Origin: Pictodentalium vernedei
Lineage: Eukaryota > Mollusca > Scaphopoda > Dentaliida > Dentaliidae
Reading direction: 5' to 3'
DNA length: 64,000 bases
NCBI GenBank assembly: GCA_031216915.1
Contig: CM062289.1
Coordinates: 65,789,741-65,853,740, forward strand
Part shown: piece by piece, positions 33,011-43,316 of the stretch
Layout of the letters: every line of letters begins with the position of its first letter
Numbering within the stretch: position 1 is the first letter of the stretch
The notes under the pieces: generated by a model
The model's database searches: none
Told to the model about the DNA's origin: nothing
The model's input: the letters and a program-made list of their open reading frames with translations, nothing else
Position numbers and translations under genes: made by a program

Positions 33011-33110
33011 CACCAGGTTTCTCCTCTTGAATGCTTCTTCTATCATCAGGTTTCCTGTACAGGAGACCTGATGATAAAAGAAGAATTCAGAGAGGTTTCA
33101 CTGCTGAAAC
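33011..33110. repeat. Imperfect hairpin
   Basis: CTCCTCTTGAATGCTTCTTC and TATCATCAGGTTTCC pair with the following GGAGACCTGATGATAAAAG and GAAGAATTCAGAGAGG. Confidence 0.7.
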
Positions 33111-34078
33111 TACTTGGATTCAGTTTTATAATATTCCACTTTTTGGTTCATTTGCCCAAACGACAAGTTTCCTTAGCATACAGTAGTTGAGGAGAGTCTG
33201 ACAGTATTTACAGCCAAAATAAGGGGCTTTGTCCCTATATCCGAATAAATTCTGTCTTTTAATTGGTCAGAATGCCTTGGATAAATAGCCATGGCAAAGG
33301 GTGCCCCCAACATCCAAGGTATATGAGAGCGTGCAACATCCAGGGTATATGTGCACATGAAACATTGGGGTATATGGTTTAAAAGAAAGCGTTTCACTTC
33401 CGCTTGCCTCGATATAAAAATCGAACGAAAAAACTTGAAAATGGCCCCAAATATTATCGGATTTCCGACAATTTGATGATATTTTGCTGTTATAAATTAA
33501 AAAAGCGAATAATTAAATGAAACAACTTGAGAAAAATAAAATAACAGCAAATATTGTCCCCTCAGTTCCAATGTGTTCTATGTGCCAGTAGGCACATAGT
33601 ACACATTGGAACTCGGGGGACGATATGTCAACAAAATATTGTTTACTCGTTTCCTTGACGACCCAAGGGATGTAACTCTATCTGTTGTCTTCTACATTTG
33701 TAAAAACAAAACCATTATTCATGAATTTGGTCTGATTGCAGAGCGTGAGAAAAACTTCCACAAATTTTTCTCCACTGTGTTTCTATTGTGTTTCAAACGG
33801 GACAAAAACACTATCTACGTCAACATTTCTTATATCTCCATCTAGAAGAGTGGAACATTTCTTATAATATCTCCATCTAGAAGAGTGGTGAGATTCAATT
33901 TGAAATTCTCTGCTTGATTCGATTCTAGCTTCGAATTTGAAATTCACAGGGCGTTGCCATGAAAGTACTTAATATCTCAAAAAAATTTCAGGAACCTTGT
34001 TGTGTAAAAAGATGTATTCATCATGTAAATTTCTTGAGTAAAATAAGTATTTTTTTTTACACACCTTATTTTTTTCAG
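33111..34078. other. Intron sequence with a short palindrome
   Basis: No gene. At 33556-33621 the arms GTTCCAATGTGTTCTATGTGCC and complement pair almost perfectly; the same palindrome occurs at 55919-55984. The region ends with a long T tract and the acceptor of the last exon. Confidence 0.5.
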
Positions 34079-34311
34079 GCATCACAAACTTCGATTTGAT
34101 TGGAAATTTTGGAAGCATGGACTGGTTAGGGAATTTCTACATCATTCTGACTTACAATGTTGTGTTTGCTGTGGCAACTGGGTTGTGCCTGTTCAAAAAA
34201 TTCACCGCCACAGTGCGGCATGAAATATATGACAGGTTAATCTCAGCTTTTCGCAGTGATAAAAGAACTTGGTCATTTACGTCCATGAATGGTGGAATAA
34301 AAGAAGACTGA
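34079..34311 (+). CDS. LMBR1-like: LMBR1-like protein, terminal exon with stop
   Basis: Acceptor TTTTTTTCAG, then 233 bases ending in TGA at 34309-34311. It encodes GITNFDLIGNFGSMDWLGN, a transmembrane stretch FYIILTYNVVFAVATGLCLF, then KKFTATVRHEIYDRL and a short polar tail. Human LMBR1 has GITRFDLLGDFGRFNWLGN and RKFTSAVREELF here. The four exons total 543 bases, exactly 181 codons with the stop, and all phases agree. The C-terminal tail after the last helix is short. A variant poly(A) signal ATTAAA lies at 34450. In vertebrates an LMBR1 intron holds a distant Shh enhancer; nothing here tests that. Confidence 0.93.
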
Positions 34312-34515
34312 AAGATGCATCTTTTGCTTCAGAAGCAATTTGGCACTGACTGTGAGGAGACAGTCTGAGAACTTCATCTTGCAATGTGTTCCTTGAGATC
34401 TTGATGAGGCTGAACAGATGGTTTACATAGATTTAGAAGTCATACAATGATTAAAACATTGATAGTAGATATATTGTTACAAAGTGAATAATGGCCAAGC
34501 CATGATCGTGCATCA

Positions 34516-35070
34516 TAGAGCTGTAGGTTTTTAAGTTTCTTGTTTCGGTTTTTCAGGTTGAGTAAAACCTCGGTTCGGTTCGGTTTTCGGTTTGTTCATG
34601 AGGCCAAATATAATTCAATAAAACTCATTCTATATGCCTTGAATCATAACTGAATGGCAGTGAAATTGAATGAAACTCAATGAATGCCCGAAATAAGCTA
34701 TAACACATGAAGAATCAGGAAGGCCAATATAATAATTACCTAAATATACAGAACCTTTATTGTGCTTGGCCATTTTTCGAGGTCTGACACCTACGCGCAA
34801 CTTGAGGAAAGCCGCGAACACAACTAAGCTGAAATGTCAGAAGTTCACAGAATGTAGCCACCCCAGAGTAGTGAGAGTACCCAGACACTGCCAATGTCAG
34901 TGTCTGGGTACCCTCACTACTCTGGGATGGCTACATTCTGTGAATTTCTGCAGCAAGAGAGTATTTTAATAAAAACGAAAAACCTTAGATTACGGGATGT
35001 CGATGGTTTCGGTTTCGGTTTTTAAAAAAACAAAAAACCTCGGTTCGGTTTCGGTTAACCTACTGCTCTA
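34516..35070. mobile_element. hAT MITE, copy 1
   Basis: Ends TAGAGCTGTAGG / CCTACTGCTCTA, flanked by a perfect 8-base duplication GTGCATCA (34508-34515 and 35071-35078). Subterminal CGGTTTCGGTTT repeats. Central hairpin GTAGCCACCCCAGAGTAGTG and complement. An 8-bp duplication with TAGNG ends is diagnostic of hAT. No transposase. Confidence 0.92.
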
Positions 35071-35078
35071 GTGCATCA

Positions 35079-36015
35079 CATGACTGTGTTTTGTTTTTTT
35101 CTGATGTATGCTTCTTTTTACGACAAGAATGGAAAGAAGAGGTCTTTGACACAATCATCTGTGGGGTGCAATAATTTTACTGATAAATCGTGATGCATCA
35201 GTCAACATTATGGTCATTGATCTGGTAGTCAGAGTATTGTATGAATGAGGTATGGACTGGCACGATCACATATGATTGCTTCTTTTCTATCTAATTATCT
35301 GTTGAAGTGTTTAGATGAATTTCCAAACCTTAGTGAAAAAATATTGAAAACAAATATACAGAAAAACAAAAGTTTAAGCTAATAGACCTCAGGGTTCACC
35401 CCAGAGGTTGATCAGCTGAAATAATGCTTGTGCTTGTAAGCATTTGCAGAGAAGTAGGGTGGGAACTATTTGTGAAATGATTGACTCATTCCTGCAACTC
35501 TTTAACAGTGGGCTCATAACCAGTCATCCACGGTTATTCTTACATTACAATACAGTTGCCGCGGACTGGTTGTAATCCATGCATAGGCAGTGATGCTTTT
35601 ACTGGGCAATAAAATTCATCAGCAGAATTTTAATTAATGAAGCATCAGGTTGTAACCTGTGCTTCATTAATTATTTGTTTTGATGATTATTCCTATAATT
35701 AGTGTTTGGAATCCAATATTATTGCATCCATGGAAATATTGCCCACCCATGGAAAGTGTCCAGATCATGACGGCCCAGGCCTGGCATTCTGAAAAATGCA
35801 GGAGGGCAAAAAATCGCTCTCCTCAATCAGCTTAGGGGAGCAGTTAGCTTTACACATTTTAAGTATCCAGTTGAACGAACTCATTGAAACTGAAACCAAA
35901 GGACTATTACATCAGTGATTTTATTAACTTTACTAAGGTAAAGCGAAATCTCTTAGACATCTAGATGTCTCACTCAACAACCGAACACACACTTGACAAG
36001 ACCTGTGTGTGTACC
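35079..36015. other. Intergenic, no gene seen
   Basis: Contains a scrap of the TA MITE (AGGTTGATCAGCTGAAATAATGC near 35405), a hairpin near 35640-35670 (AATTAATGAAGC / GCTTCATTAATT) and a GGAGGGCAAAAAATCGCTCT phrase near 35803 that recurs in part near 36491 and 36548. Confidence 0.45.
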
Positions 36016-36137
36016 CAGACCTGTTGTCCAAGAAAGTCATATGCCTACCACTACCACCTTCAACCCCCCCCCCCCCCCCCCAAGGGGGGTTGAAGGTGGT
36101 AGTGGTAGGCATATGACTTTCTTGGACAACAGGTCTG
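36016..36137. repeat. Foldback with poly-C loop
   Basis: Left arm 36016-36069 (CAGACCTGTTGTCC ... CTTCAACCCCCC) and right arm 36084-36137 are exact complements as read, separated by the rest of a C run. Single copy in the window. Confidence 0.9.
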
Positions 36138-36803
36138 CTTGAATCTACAGTCACATTGTGGTGCAAGTGCTTCAAGTGACAGGATAGTAGTAATGGTAGT
36201 ATATTATAGTGTCAATATTCCTTGAATAATTACCCCTCAAACTGTGATGTCAGTTGTTGAACTTGAAACTGACAGAAAAAAAAATATTGCTGTGACCCAT
36301 TTTGCTTCAAATGATTGCAACTGTGTTTGGGTATGGTTGCAGCCATTACCTTTTACCACTAAACCACTTTCAAAATGAAATTACGTGATGTTATGTGACT
36401 TCGAAGTTAAATTACATTTTTGCTTTACAACAAAAATTTAATGTGAGCATAATACATGTTATCTCAATCATCCCAGACCAAAATATTTAGGAGGGCAATT
36501 TTTTGCTCTCCTTAATTCTTTCAGGAGGGCAGTAAGGAGAGCTAAAAAATCGCTCTCCTGAAATTGCCAAGCCTGTCGGCCGTACTGTAACTATGAGATC
36601 ATAGGTAGAAATTATGTTTGCAGAAACTATTTTGTGTTGTATATTCAAAATAACGTTTATTCATTAGTACCTACTTAACATTTGTTTGTATATGTACTAC
36701 AGAGTAAATAATACAAAATGCAAATAGTCAGTACCCACGTACATCAAATGAGGCATCAAAAAAATAAAGTACTCCACCTGAAAGTTTCATATATGATCTT
36801 TGG
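36138..36803. other. Intergenic, no gene seen
   Basis: A small inverted set near 36491-36560 (AGGAGGGCAATTTTTTGCTCTCC) is the only structure noticed. Confidence 0.4.
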
Positions 36804-36805
36804 TA

Positions 36806-37619
36806 CAGTAAAACCTGTCTTGAGAGACCACTGTCTTGAGAGACCACCTGTCTTGAGAGACCACATCTGCCAGGCACCGATTGGTTTTACTCTCTAGTGG
36901 ACCTGCTATGGGAGACCACCTGTTTTGAGAGACCACCTGTCGGGAGAGACCACTGTGACCTGGTACCAACTTGTATTTTTATGCCATAATGGACCTGTCT
37001 TGAGAGACCGCTCCTTTGAAGACTGAAACCATGACAAAAACTTTTTACCTGTTCTGGAATTGGAAAATCCATTGTGGTTATACTAACAAAATTAAAAGTA
37101 TTAAAAGCTCTTAATTAGGTTTCAATTGCTAACTCATTAAAGATTGAGATGTTTTTATAAGACCCCTGTGAAAAGATTAGGATTATTGCTGAATAAACAA
37201 TTTCATACATACCTGAAATGTGACAGATAGGATTATAAAAATAAATTTGTGTTGAAAATCTTTTTGTAACAAATTGAAATGGACTGTTATAAAAATTATA
37301 AAAATAAATTAGTGTTGAAAATCTTCAATGAAGATTTCACAACACTAATTTATTTTTATAATTCAATGAAGTCAATGAAGATTTCACAACACTAATTTAT
37401 TTTTATAATTTTTATAACAGTCCATTTCAATTTGTTACAAAAACTTCATAAAAAAGAACTACAAAGTAATTACAAGAATCCATTCTTCTCCATTTCTGAA
37501 TTTTGTGGTTGGTTATTCACTGACTTGAGAAAACCTGAAACCTGTTATGAGAGACCACCTGTCTTGAGAGACCACTTTTATGTGGCCCAAAGGGCGGTCT
37601 GTCAAGACAGGTTCTACTG
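36806..37619 (+). mobile_element. pogo-like MITE, copy C
   Basis: Closely similar to copy B (28602-29383), flanked by TA on both sides. It has an extra partial duplication of the inner hairpin arm (CACAACACTAATTTATTTT occurs at about 37339 and 37387). Confidence 0.82.
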
Positions 37620-37789
37620 TAATCAAAAAGATCTCTGAAAATCACTGAAAGCTATCATTGGTTGATGGGAAGTGTGATAACCAGTTTCCTAACCATGCAT
37701 GCAGTCTCAGGTCTTTCAGATGGGCAGTGTTGTCTAGTAGAGTTTTTGACTGGGAGTCATTGGGATGCTGCTAGTTTTGTGTTGGAGTG

Positions 37790-38033
37790 GCATTTGCTAT
37801 GTTACAATTTATGAGAGAGTGCCTACAGGCAATCACCCCCCCCCCCCCCCCCCAAATATCCTCCTCCTACAGGCACTCTCCCATAAATTGTAACAAGGCA
37901 AATCCATACAGAATAAATAACTTCAAGTCAAAGATAATATGAATATGAAGGCCATCCATAGACCATGAAGCCTTTAAGTTGTAGAATAGAATAGAGCCCA
38001 AATATGGGCTTCCAGCACTCAACCAGCTAACTT
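37790..38033 (-). mobile_element. Palindromic MITE (F5) with poly-C in the loop
   Basis: The arms TTACAATTTATGAGAGAGTGCC and GGCACTCTCCCATAAATTGT are separated by a run of about 16 C at 37838-37853. The end shows AAGCCTTTAAGTTG and CAAATATGGGCTTCCAGCAC. Confidence 0.75.
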
Positions 38034-38337
38034 GAGTAATTTATTGGACATAAAGCAATTAATTTTTTATACCTACGAGTTGTGGGGTGTATACTGGAAT
38101 CACCTTTTCTGTCTGTCCATCTATCCATAGACATAATTTTGTCAGAATTTTCCAGATGTCTATTGACCAATCTGTTTGAAATTTGGTATGAATGTTCACC
38201 ACATGGGAACCTGTGCACCTGCGATTATAGTTTTGATCCGACTTTTTTTTTTACCAGAGTTGTGCTCCTTGTCATCTTAGAATAATCATTGTGGTGGGGG
38301 GTATGGAGAGATCCATCTGGGACTGTCACACCTCTAG

Positions 38338-38445
38338 TTTTTTGTAAGTTTGCATTGGTCATAGAAAGAGAACTTACGGCAGTCAAAATAACCATGTGGA
38401 AGTGCCTGAGAAACAGATTTTTTTTATCTTTTTAGGCCTACAAGG
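38338..38445 (-). mobile_element. PIF/Harbinger-like MITE fragment (H)
   Basis: GTAAGTTTGCATTGGTCATA, CCATGTGGAAGTGCC, TGAGAAACAGA and TTTTTAGGCCT. It is one end only; the central hairpin is missing. It abuts a GTCTGTCCATCTATCC-type repeat at about 38060-38335. Confidence 0.6.
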
Positions 38446-39249
38446 GTAATGGTTCCAATATTAGTGGATTTTGGTCTTCAATTTTATGAAATACTTCATT
38501 GTGTTTAGTGACGACATCTTTACAGTAGCTTGAGTGTATTTTATGAAAATTACAAGAAATACTCAACAGATTGAGTTAATCGCAAACTTGTCACTGAAGA
38601 TCATGAGATAAATGAAATACAGGAACTTTGTTTGTGTCTAGTGGTCATGTCAGAATTTGGCCGACAGGGTTTCTGCACCCCGACACGGGCAAGGGTATTC
38701 CCCGGCATGCACACAATAAAGGAGACAATTTCCTTGGGTGGGGGGGGGGGGGGGGGGGGGGGGGGGTGCTAATCCTCTCTATAAAACACAAAGAAGTGGA
38801 ATCCTAGTTATTTTTGGTGTGAATAGTTGATGTTATGTGTTCGTGAAAGATGGAAGTATTTATATTTCAATTACATCTGGACTAATTCACCTTCATCTCT
38901 CTCATTGATGTATGAAGATTGAAAAGATCAAAAGTTTTGCTACAAGATTTTGCCAAAATTATTTTCAGCATACAAGCGAATAGTTTTTTATACATGTACT
39001 TCAAAAACAGGTGTTTGATGTTGTCATAACAAAGTCTGTGTATTGAAGATGTTAATTGTTGTAATCTAGTGATGTTTGTGGCATGATATTACGTTTATTG
39101 TATATGAGGGTATTACACAGGGTTAATATTCTTCATGTAAATACAGTGTAAGATACGTTGGTTATTAATTTTGAACTATGCATCATAATGAAAACTGATA
39201 TTTTTATGTTAACATTTACATGGCCAGTTATCTAGTGTATAAATTTGTT
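38446..39249. other. Intergenic, no gene; long G run
   Basis: A G tract at about 38740-38766. Otherwise AT-rich sequence with no recognised element. Confidence 0.5.
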
Positions 39250-39483
39250 TTAACCCTTAAAGGCCTAGTCGTTTATAAAAATTTTTGTTGGTTCAGAGGT
39301 AAGAGCATTGGACTTCAAATAGAAAGGTCGATTTTTTTATCCTGACCTGCAGTAACTACGTTGTGCTCTTGAGCAAAACACTTAATCCTGATTACCCGTA
39401 TGAGGGCATGTTGGGGCTACATATTAAGGATTACTACACGTCAATGGTGCATGTGCCTTCAACTGAAGCTAACTCTGCTTGTG

Positions 39484-39710
39484 AACACTGTGGGAATCCT
39501 GGGAAGTGAAGCAGTGCTTGTTTACTGTGGTAAACATGCTCTATTTTACTGGTAAAATAGGACCCATTCACCAACTCTTGGCGTGGAAGTCGTCTAAAAT
39601 GGGCAATATGGATATAAACGATTGACTAAACTTAGCTTTATCTCCATGTTGTGGTCATGTTTAGCTATTTTGCAGAAATATGTGACCTTAAACACCAGTA
39701 AATAAATAAA
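39484..39710 (+). mobile_element. SINE-B, tail alpha
   Basis: GGGAAGTGAAGCAGTGC, TTTACTGTGGTAAACATGC, TTTTACTGGTAAAATAGG and CCTTAAACACC with AATA repeats. Flanked by TAACTCTGCTTGTG (39470-39483) and TAACTCTGCTGGTG (39711-39724), a 14-base duplication with one difference. The body is unlike the main SINE, but the tail is the same alpha tail. Other copies: 42984-43163, 56968-57202, 58630-58850, and a scrap at 56785-56866. Confidence 0.85.
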
Positions 39711-39755
39711 TAACTCTGCTGGTGCCAAATTAATAAGTTGGGGAGTTTGACAGTT

Positions 39756-40213
39756 ACCGTATTTACTCAATGTATTGGGACACTCTATGATTTGGGACAC
39801 ACATTTTTTCCAGAAAACTATATTTTTTTTATGCTCCAAAGTTTGGGACATTCAGGAGATTTGTTTCCAGTTGACCTGTCGCTAGTAGCAGACGACACTC
39901 ATAAAAAAAATTCTTGAGTAACTAAAAATTTTCATTTTTTGCTTCCAAAACATAGCTTATGATCCCTCATTGGAACAGGTGCAATGTGCTCGTTCCAATG
40001 AGGGATCATAAGCTATGTTTTGGAAGCAAAAAATGAAAATATAAAAAAAATTGGACGGTGATTTTCGTATTTAGTGATGGAAAACGAATCACACACAACT
40101 TTATTCAGCATCAAATCAAGACCAGGCTGTGTTCTTTCCCCATTTTCTAAGAATTGGGACACCTGTGAAAATAATTATTTTTAGCTGTCCCAATACATAG
40201 AGTAAATATGGTA
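39756..40213. mobile_element. TIR element, ends CCGTATTTACTC
   Basis: CCGTATTTACTCAATGTATT and AATACATAGAGTAAATATGG are inverted ends of about 26 bases; GGGACA/TGTCCC continue the match. It sits inside the SINE. Superfamily not settled. It carries a P2 MITE core at 39883-40085. Confidence 0.7.
39883..40085. mobile_element. P2-type palindromic MITE, nested
   Basis: Perfect hairpin AACATAGCTTATGATCCCTC / GAGGGATCATAAGCTATGTT with ATTTTTTGCTTCC flanks, as in 57714-57936. The terminal TTAA parts are lost. Confidence 0.65.
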
Positions 40214-40816
40214 ATTGCCACTACTCAGTGGTTCTCTCTGGGTACTCTGACTTCCCCCACCCATAAAGTTGTCTGACACGATGCGACCCCAGCTGTTGAA
40301 AGTTTTGTGACATCCCAATAAACAAACAAACATTTTTGGTACACTTTGACAAGCTGTATCCTGTGGCTTTGCAGTTTATAGGCAAATCTTGGATTCCTGT
40401 GCAGCCAAGACTTGCCTAGAAACAACAGCCAAAATTTATATACCATAGCCTTTGAGTTTACCCAGACACTGTTGTCCTCTTGTTGTGAGAAGTAATCAAA
40501 AGTTGGAAATTAGCCCTCTAAGGGTTAAAACAATATTATTAGGTAAGACAAATTTTGTTGCCCTTTCTTTTTTTGTGATCATACGTGCATGAAAATAAAC
40601 TGAAAATGCTAACTTAGTTAACCTCTTGTCGTAAAAATTGATCTGCTGCTTGAGCAATGGAGTCAGTTTGTTTGGAAGATAATGTATTAACCATTCTTCA
40701 AACGTGGCCAGATGACATATGCAAAACAAATTATAAATGCCCTCAAAACATAGCAGTGACCCCTCAGTGGAATGAGCTTGTTTCAAAGAAGGGTCAAAAG
40801 CTATGTTTTTGACTGG

Positions 40817-41010
40817 TTTAGTGTTGGAAGCCCATATTTGGACTTTACTCTGAAGTGTAGGCACTGTAACCTGTAACATAAAGGCTTCATATTGATTGGA
40901 TATGCTTCATATTATCTTTGAAGTGATATTACTTATGGAAGAGTGCCTAAAGGCATACCCCCCAAAAATGGTAACAAGGCAACATATCAACAAATTTTGG
41001 TGACCAACAT
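40817..41010 (+). mobile_element. F5 MITE, rearranged
   Basis: AGTGTTGGAAGCCCATATTTG, TTCATATTATCTTTGAAGTG and AGAGTGCCTAAAGGCA are present, then CCCCCC replaces the expected right arm before GGTAACAAGGCAA. Preceded at 40736-40816 by a P2 hairpin remnant. Confidence 0.65.
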
Positions 41011-41139
41011 TCTGCCTGTTGAGACAAGAATTGAGAAAATAATAAAACATAAAACTTGAATGGAAATTTTTGAGAATAGCACTGGCTGGAAATGGCTAAT
41101 TTGATAGGTAATGTGTTAAGCATGGGTGGGGTTTTAATT

Positions 41140-41368
41140 AACTGGTTGGGTGCTAGAAGCCCATATTTGGGCTTTATTATGAAGTGCAGGTACTGCAACT
41201 TAAAAGATTTCGTGTTCTGAAGATGTTCTTTATATTTTCTTTCTTGTGACTTTATTTAGTCTGCATGGATTTCCTTGCACTCTCCAGCTGCACTCTTCCA
41301 AAAATTTTAACAAGGCAAAGAGGTGTAAACAAATTTTGATGGCCAAAATTAATTGAACTCCCTATCAG
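41140..41368 (+). mobile_element. F5 MITE, arms reduced
   Basis: GAAGCCCATATTTGGGC ... AACAAGGCAAAGAGG ... ATGGCCAAAATTAATT. It ends at the P1 insertion at 41369. Confidence 0.65.
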
Positions 41369-41610
41369 TTAACCCTTTACCCAACGAATCGCCCGCATCC
41401 GCCCATGTAATATGCAAATTCAGCAGTTGAAAAAATACTATTTTTCAAAAAATTTCAACAAAACCATATCATGTGACCCCTTGTTGGAACGAGCACGCCA
41501 AGCAAGTTCCAAAGAGGGGTCACATGATATGGTTTTGTTGAAATTTTTTGAAAAAATTATATTTAAAATACTAAAAATTTTGATATCGTCTGCGTTGGGT
41601 AAAGGGTTTA
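41369..41610. mobile_element. Palindromic MITE, TTAA target (P1)
   Basis: TTAACCCTTTACCCAACG ... GTTGGGTAAAGGGTTTA. The right end now reads TTTA. Inner GCAAATTCAGCAGTTG and central hairpin as in other P1 copies. It lies exactly between two F5 copies. Confidence 0.8.
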
Positions 41611-41855
41611 CTGATAGAGTGCGGGAAGCCCATATTTGGGCTTTATTCTGAAGTGCATGAACTGCAACTTAAAGGCTTCAAATTCAGTGGCTGTGCTTCA
41701 TATTATCTTTGAAGTGATATTATTTAGTCTGTCTTTGCCTTGTTACAATTCATGGGAGAGTGCCTGTGGGCACTCTCCCATAAATTGTAACAAGGCAAAT
41801 CCTAACAAACAAATTTTTTGGGGTCAAAAATAATTTAGCACTCTACCAGTTAGAA
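41611..41855 (+). mobile_element. F5 MITE, complete palindrome
   Basis: CTGATAGAGTGCGGGAAGCCC start, centre TTGTTACAATTCATGGGAGAG and complement, end ATTTAGCACTCTACCAGTTAG. This is the clearest full copy. Confidence 0.8.
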
Positions 41856-42006
41856 GAAATGGCTTATGACCCCTTTTTTGAAAAGAGTCTCGCAATACTT
41901 TCATCTAATTAGGGATCATAAGCCATGTTTTTGAAACAGAAATTTAGCGTTTCACAAAAAGAAATGTGCAAGTGTCATCTGCTTGTTGTAGTAGGCAAAG
42001 GGTTAA
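41856..42006. mobile_element. P2-type MITE remnant
   Basis: GGCTTATGACCCC, GGGATCATAAGCCATG, GCAAGTGTCATCTGC and GGCAAAGGGTTAA. The left end is missing. Confidence 0.55.
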
Positions 42007-42586
42007 ACTCCACTGAATTAAGCATCACAAAGGCTCTTCTGAGGACACAAGAATTTTTTACTAAAACTATAATAATGGCGTCCAGTGTGGAGACAGTTGA
42101 ACAATTATATTTTTTTTATCATTGAGTGTGTAAATTGGGTGTTTTCAGTTAACAAATATTTTGAACAGTTGTGTTTCTTTAGAAAGAAACATATATTTAC
42201 CTGTTGGTCCAAATGTGTTGAATGACAGCTAGCTTAAAATCTTGATTTAGTATCACCTTGTGTAGTAGTCAATACCATCATAGTTTCAATTTTCATAGTA
42301 ATAAATCCTCACGGAAATTCCTCAGAAAGTAAAGCCACACCTTTTACTAGATCAGATAATTTCTACTTTGTGATATAAAAGCACCTGGTCAGGCCTGTTG
42401 TTTTGATAATCACAGGAGACTGGAAAACCATTCAGTATGGCGACTGCCCCATAGTATAACAGTCATTTCACTGTGATGGAAAACCCTATACCATAGGCTT
42501 TTCATCTTTTACCATTCATTGGGATCTGTTGCCAGCATAGGTCTTCGTCCAACTGTGTCAGACTGTGTGGTCTGAGAATGTGCACT
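42007..42586. other. Intergenic, no gene seen
   Basis: AT-rich; nothing recognised. Confidence 0.4.
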
Positions 42587-42813
42587 TTAACTTTTAAAGG
42601 CCTATTTTCGACTTTTACAACCTCAAAACAGGTGCCCTTAACATGCCATCATGAGGATGTTCTGCTGACAAAAGGCAAATTATCTAGGCTGTGGTTTCTA
42701 CATGTAGTTCCAGTTTGGCTGCCTTGACTAGAAATCACTGCTAAGCCACTGGACGTTTTAAGGCTGTGGGCTGGTGGGGATTCAGGATACTTGTTCACGC
42801 CCTTAAGGGTTAA
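42587..42813. mobile_element. TTAA-target element (P3)
   Basis: TTAACTTTTAAAGGCC ... CCCTTAAGGGTTAA. It contains TTGGCTGCCTTGACTAG and AAATCACTGCTAAGCC as in 54625-54862. TTAA at each end. Confidence 0.65.
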
Positions 42814-42983
42814 CAAGCAATCAAGAAGAGGATCTGTGGACAATAGTGAAATTACCTTGACTGGTTTGTAGGCAAGAGTTGGCTAGAAATCACTGCTAAG
42901 CTGTTCTATTTCCACTGTGTAGTAGTAAGTCGAGAAAATAACCCATACTAAACACAGACTCAGCATGTTTCCATTTCCCCATG

Positions 42984-43163
42984 GCTACCTCGGAAAGTGA
43001 AGCCACGCTTCTTTACTGTGGTAAACAAACTCTATTTTCTGGTAAAATAAGATCCAGTCACCATTGCCTGGCGTGAAAGTCCTCTAAAATGGGCAACTTG
43101 GTTATAGATGATTGGCTGGTCTTGTCTTTACACCCATGTTTCGATCATGATTAGCCATTGTGC
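42984..43163 (+). mobile_element. SINE-B, truncated at its 3' end
   Basis: GGAAAGTGAAGCCACGC, TTTACTGTGGTAAACAAAC, TGGGCAACTTGGTTATAG and the start of tail alpha (CATGATTAGCCATTGTGC). Confidence 0.7.
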
Positions 43164-43316
43164 TTTGGCGAGATTCCACGTTAGTTGTTGATATTTATTT
43201 TGGCTGGAATTCCATTAAGATGTAAAAAGCATGACTGGCTTAGTAAAAACAAGGAAGGTGGAGGAGCATTACGTCTTTTTTTTGTATGGGTTATCACCAT
43301 GCTATTATAGCGTAAC

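Larger units (their letters stand above)
39286..40330 (+). mobile_element. SINE, tRNA-like and diverged, interrupted twice; tail beta
   Basis: Pieces 39286-39483 (GTGCTCTTGAGCAAAACAC, GAGGGCATGTTGG), 39711-39755 (AAGTTGGGGAGTTTGACAG) and 40213-40330 (CTCTGGGTACTCTGAC, CACCCATAAAGTTGTC, CAATAAACAAAC) are in order and orientation. Confidence 0.7.
39250..40528. mobile_element. TTAA-target element (P3) hosting a stack of insertions
   Basis: Left end TTAACCCTTAAAGGCC at 39250 and right end CCCTCTAAGGGTTAA finishing at 40528. Relatives at 42587-42813 and 54625-54862 have the same ends and the CAAGACTTG/CTAGAAATCAC block (here 40414-40430). About 1.05 kb of SINE and other insertions lies inside. 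Confidence 0.65.

Noticed and set aside
34516-35070. Terminal 3' UTR of the LMBR1-like gene
   Set aside because: The AATAAA here lies inside a hAT MITE that recurs at 46128, so it is not evidence for the gene's own poly(A) site.
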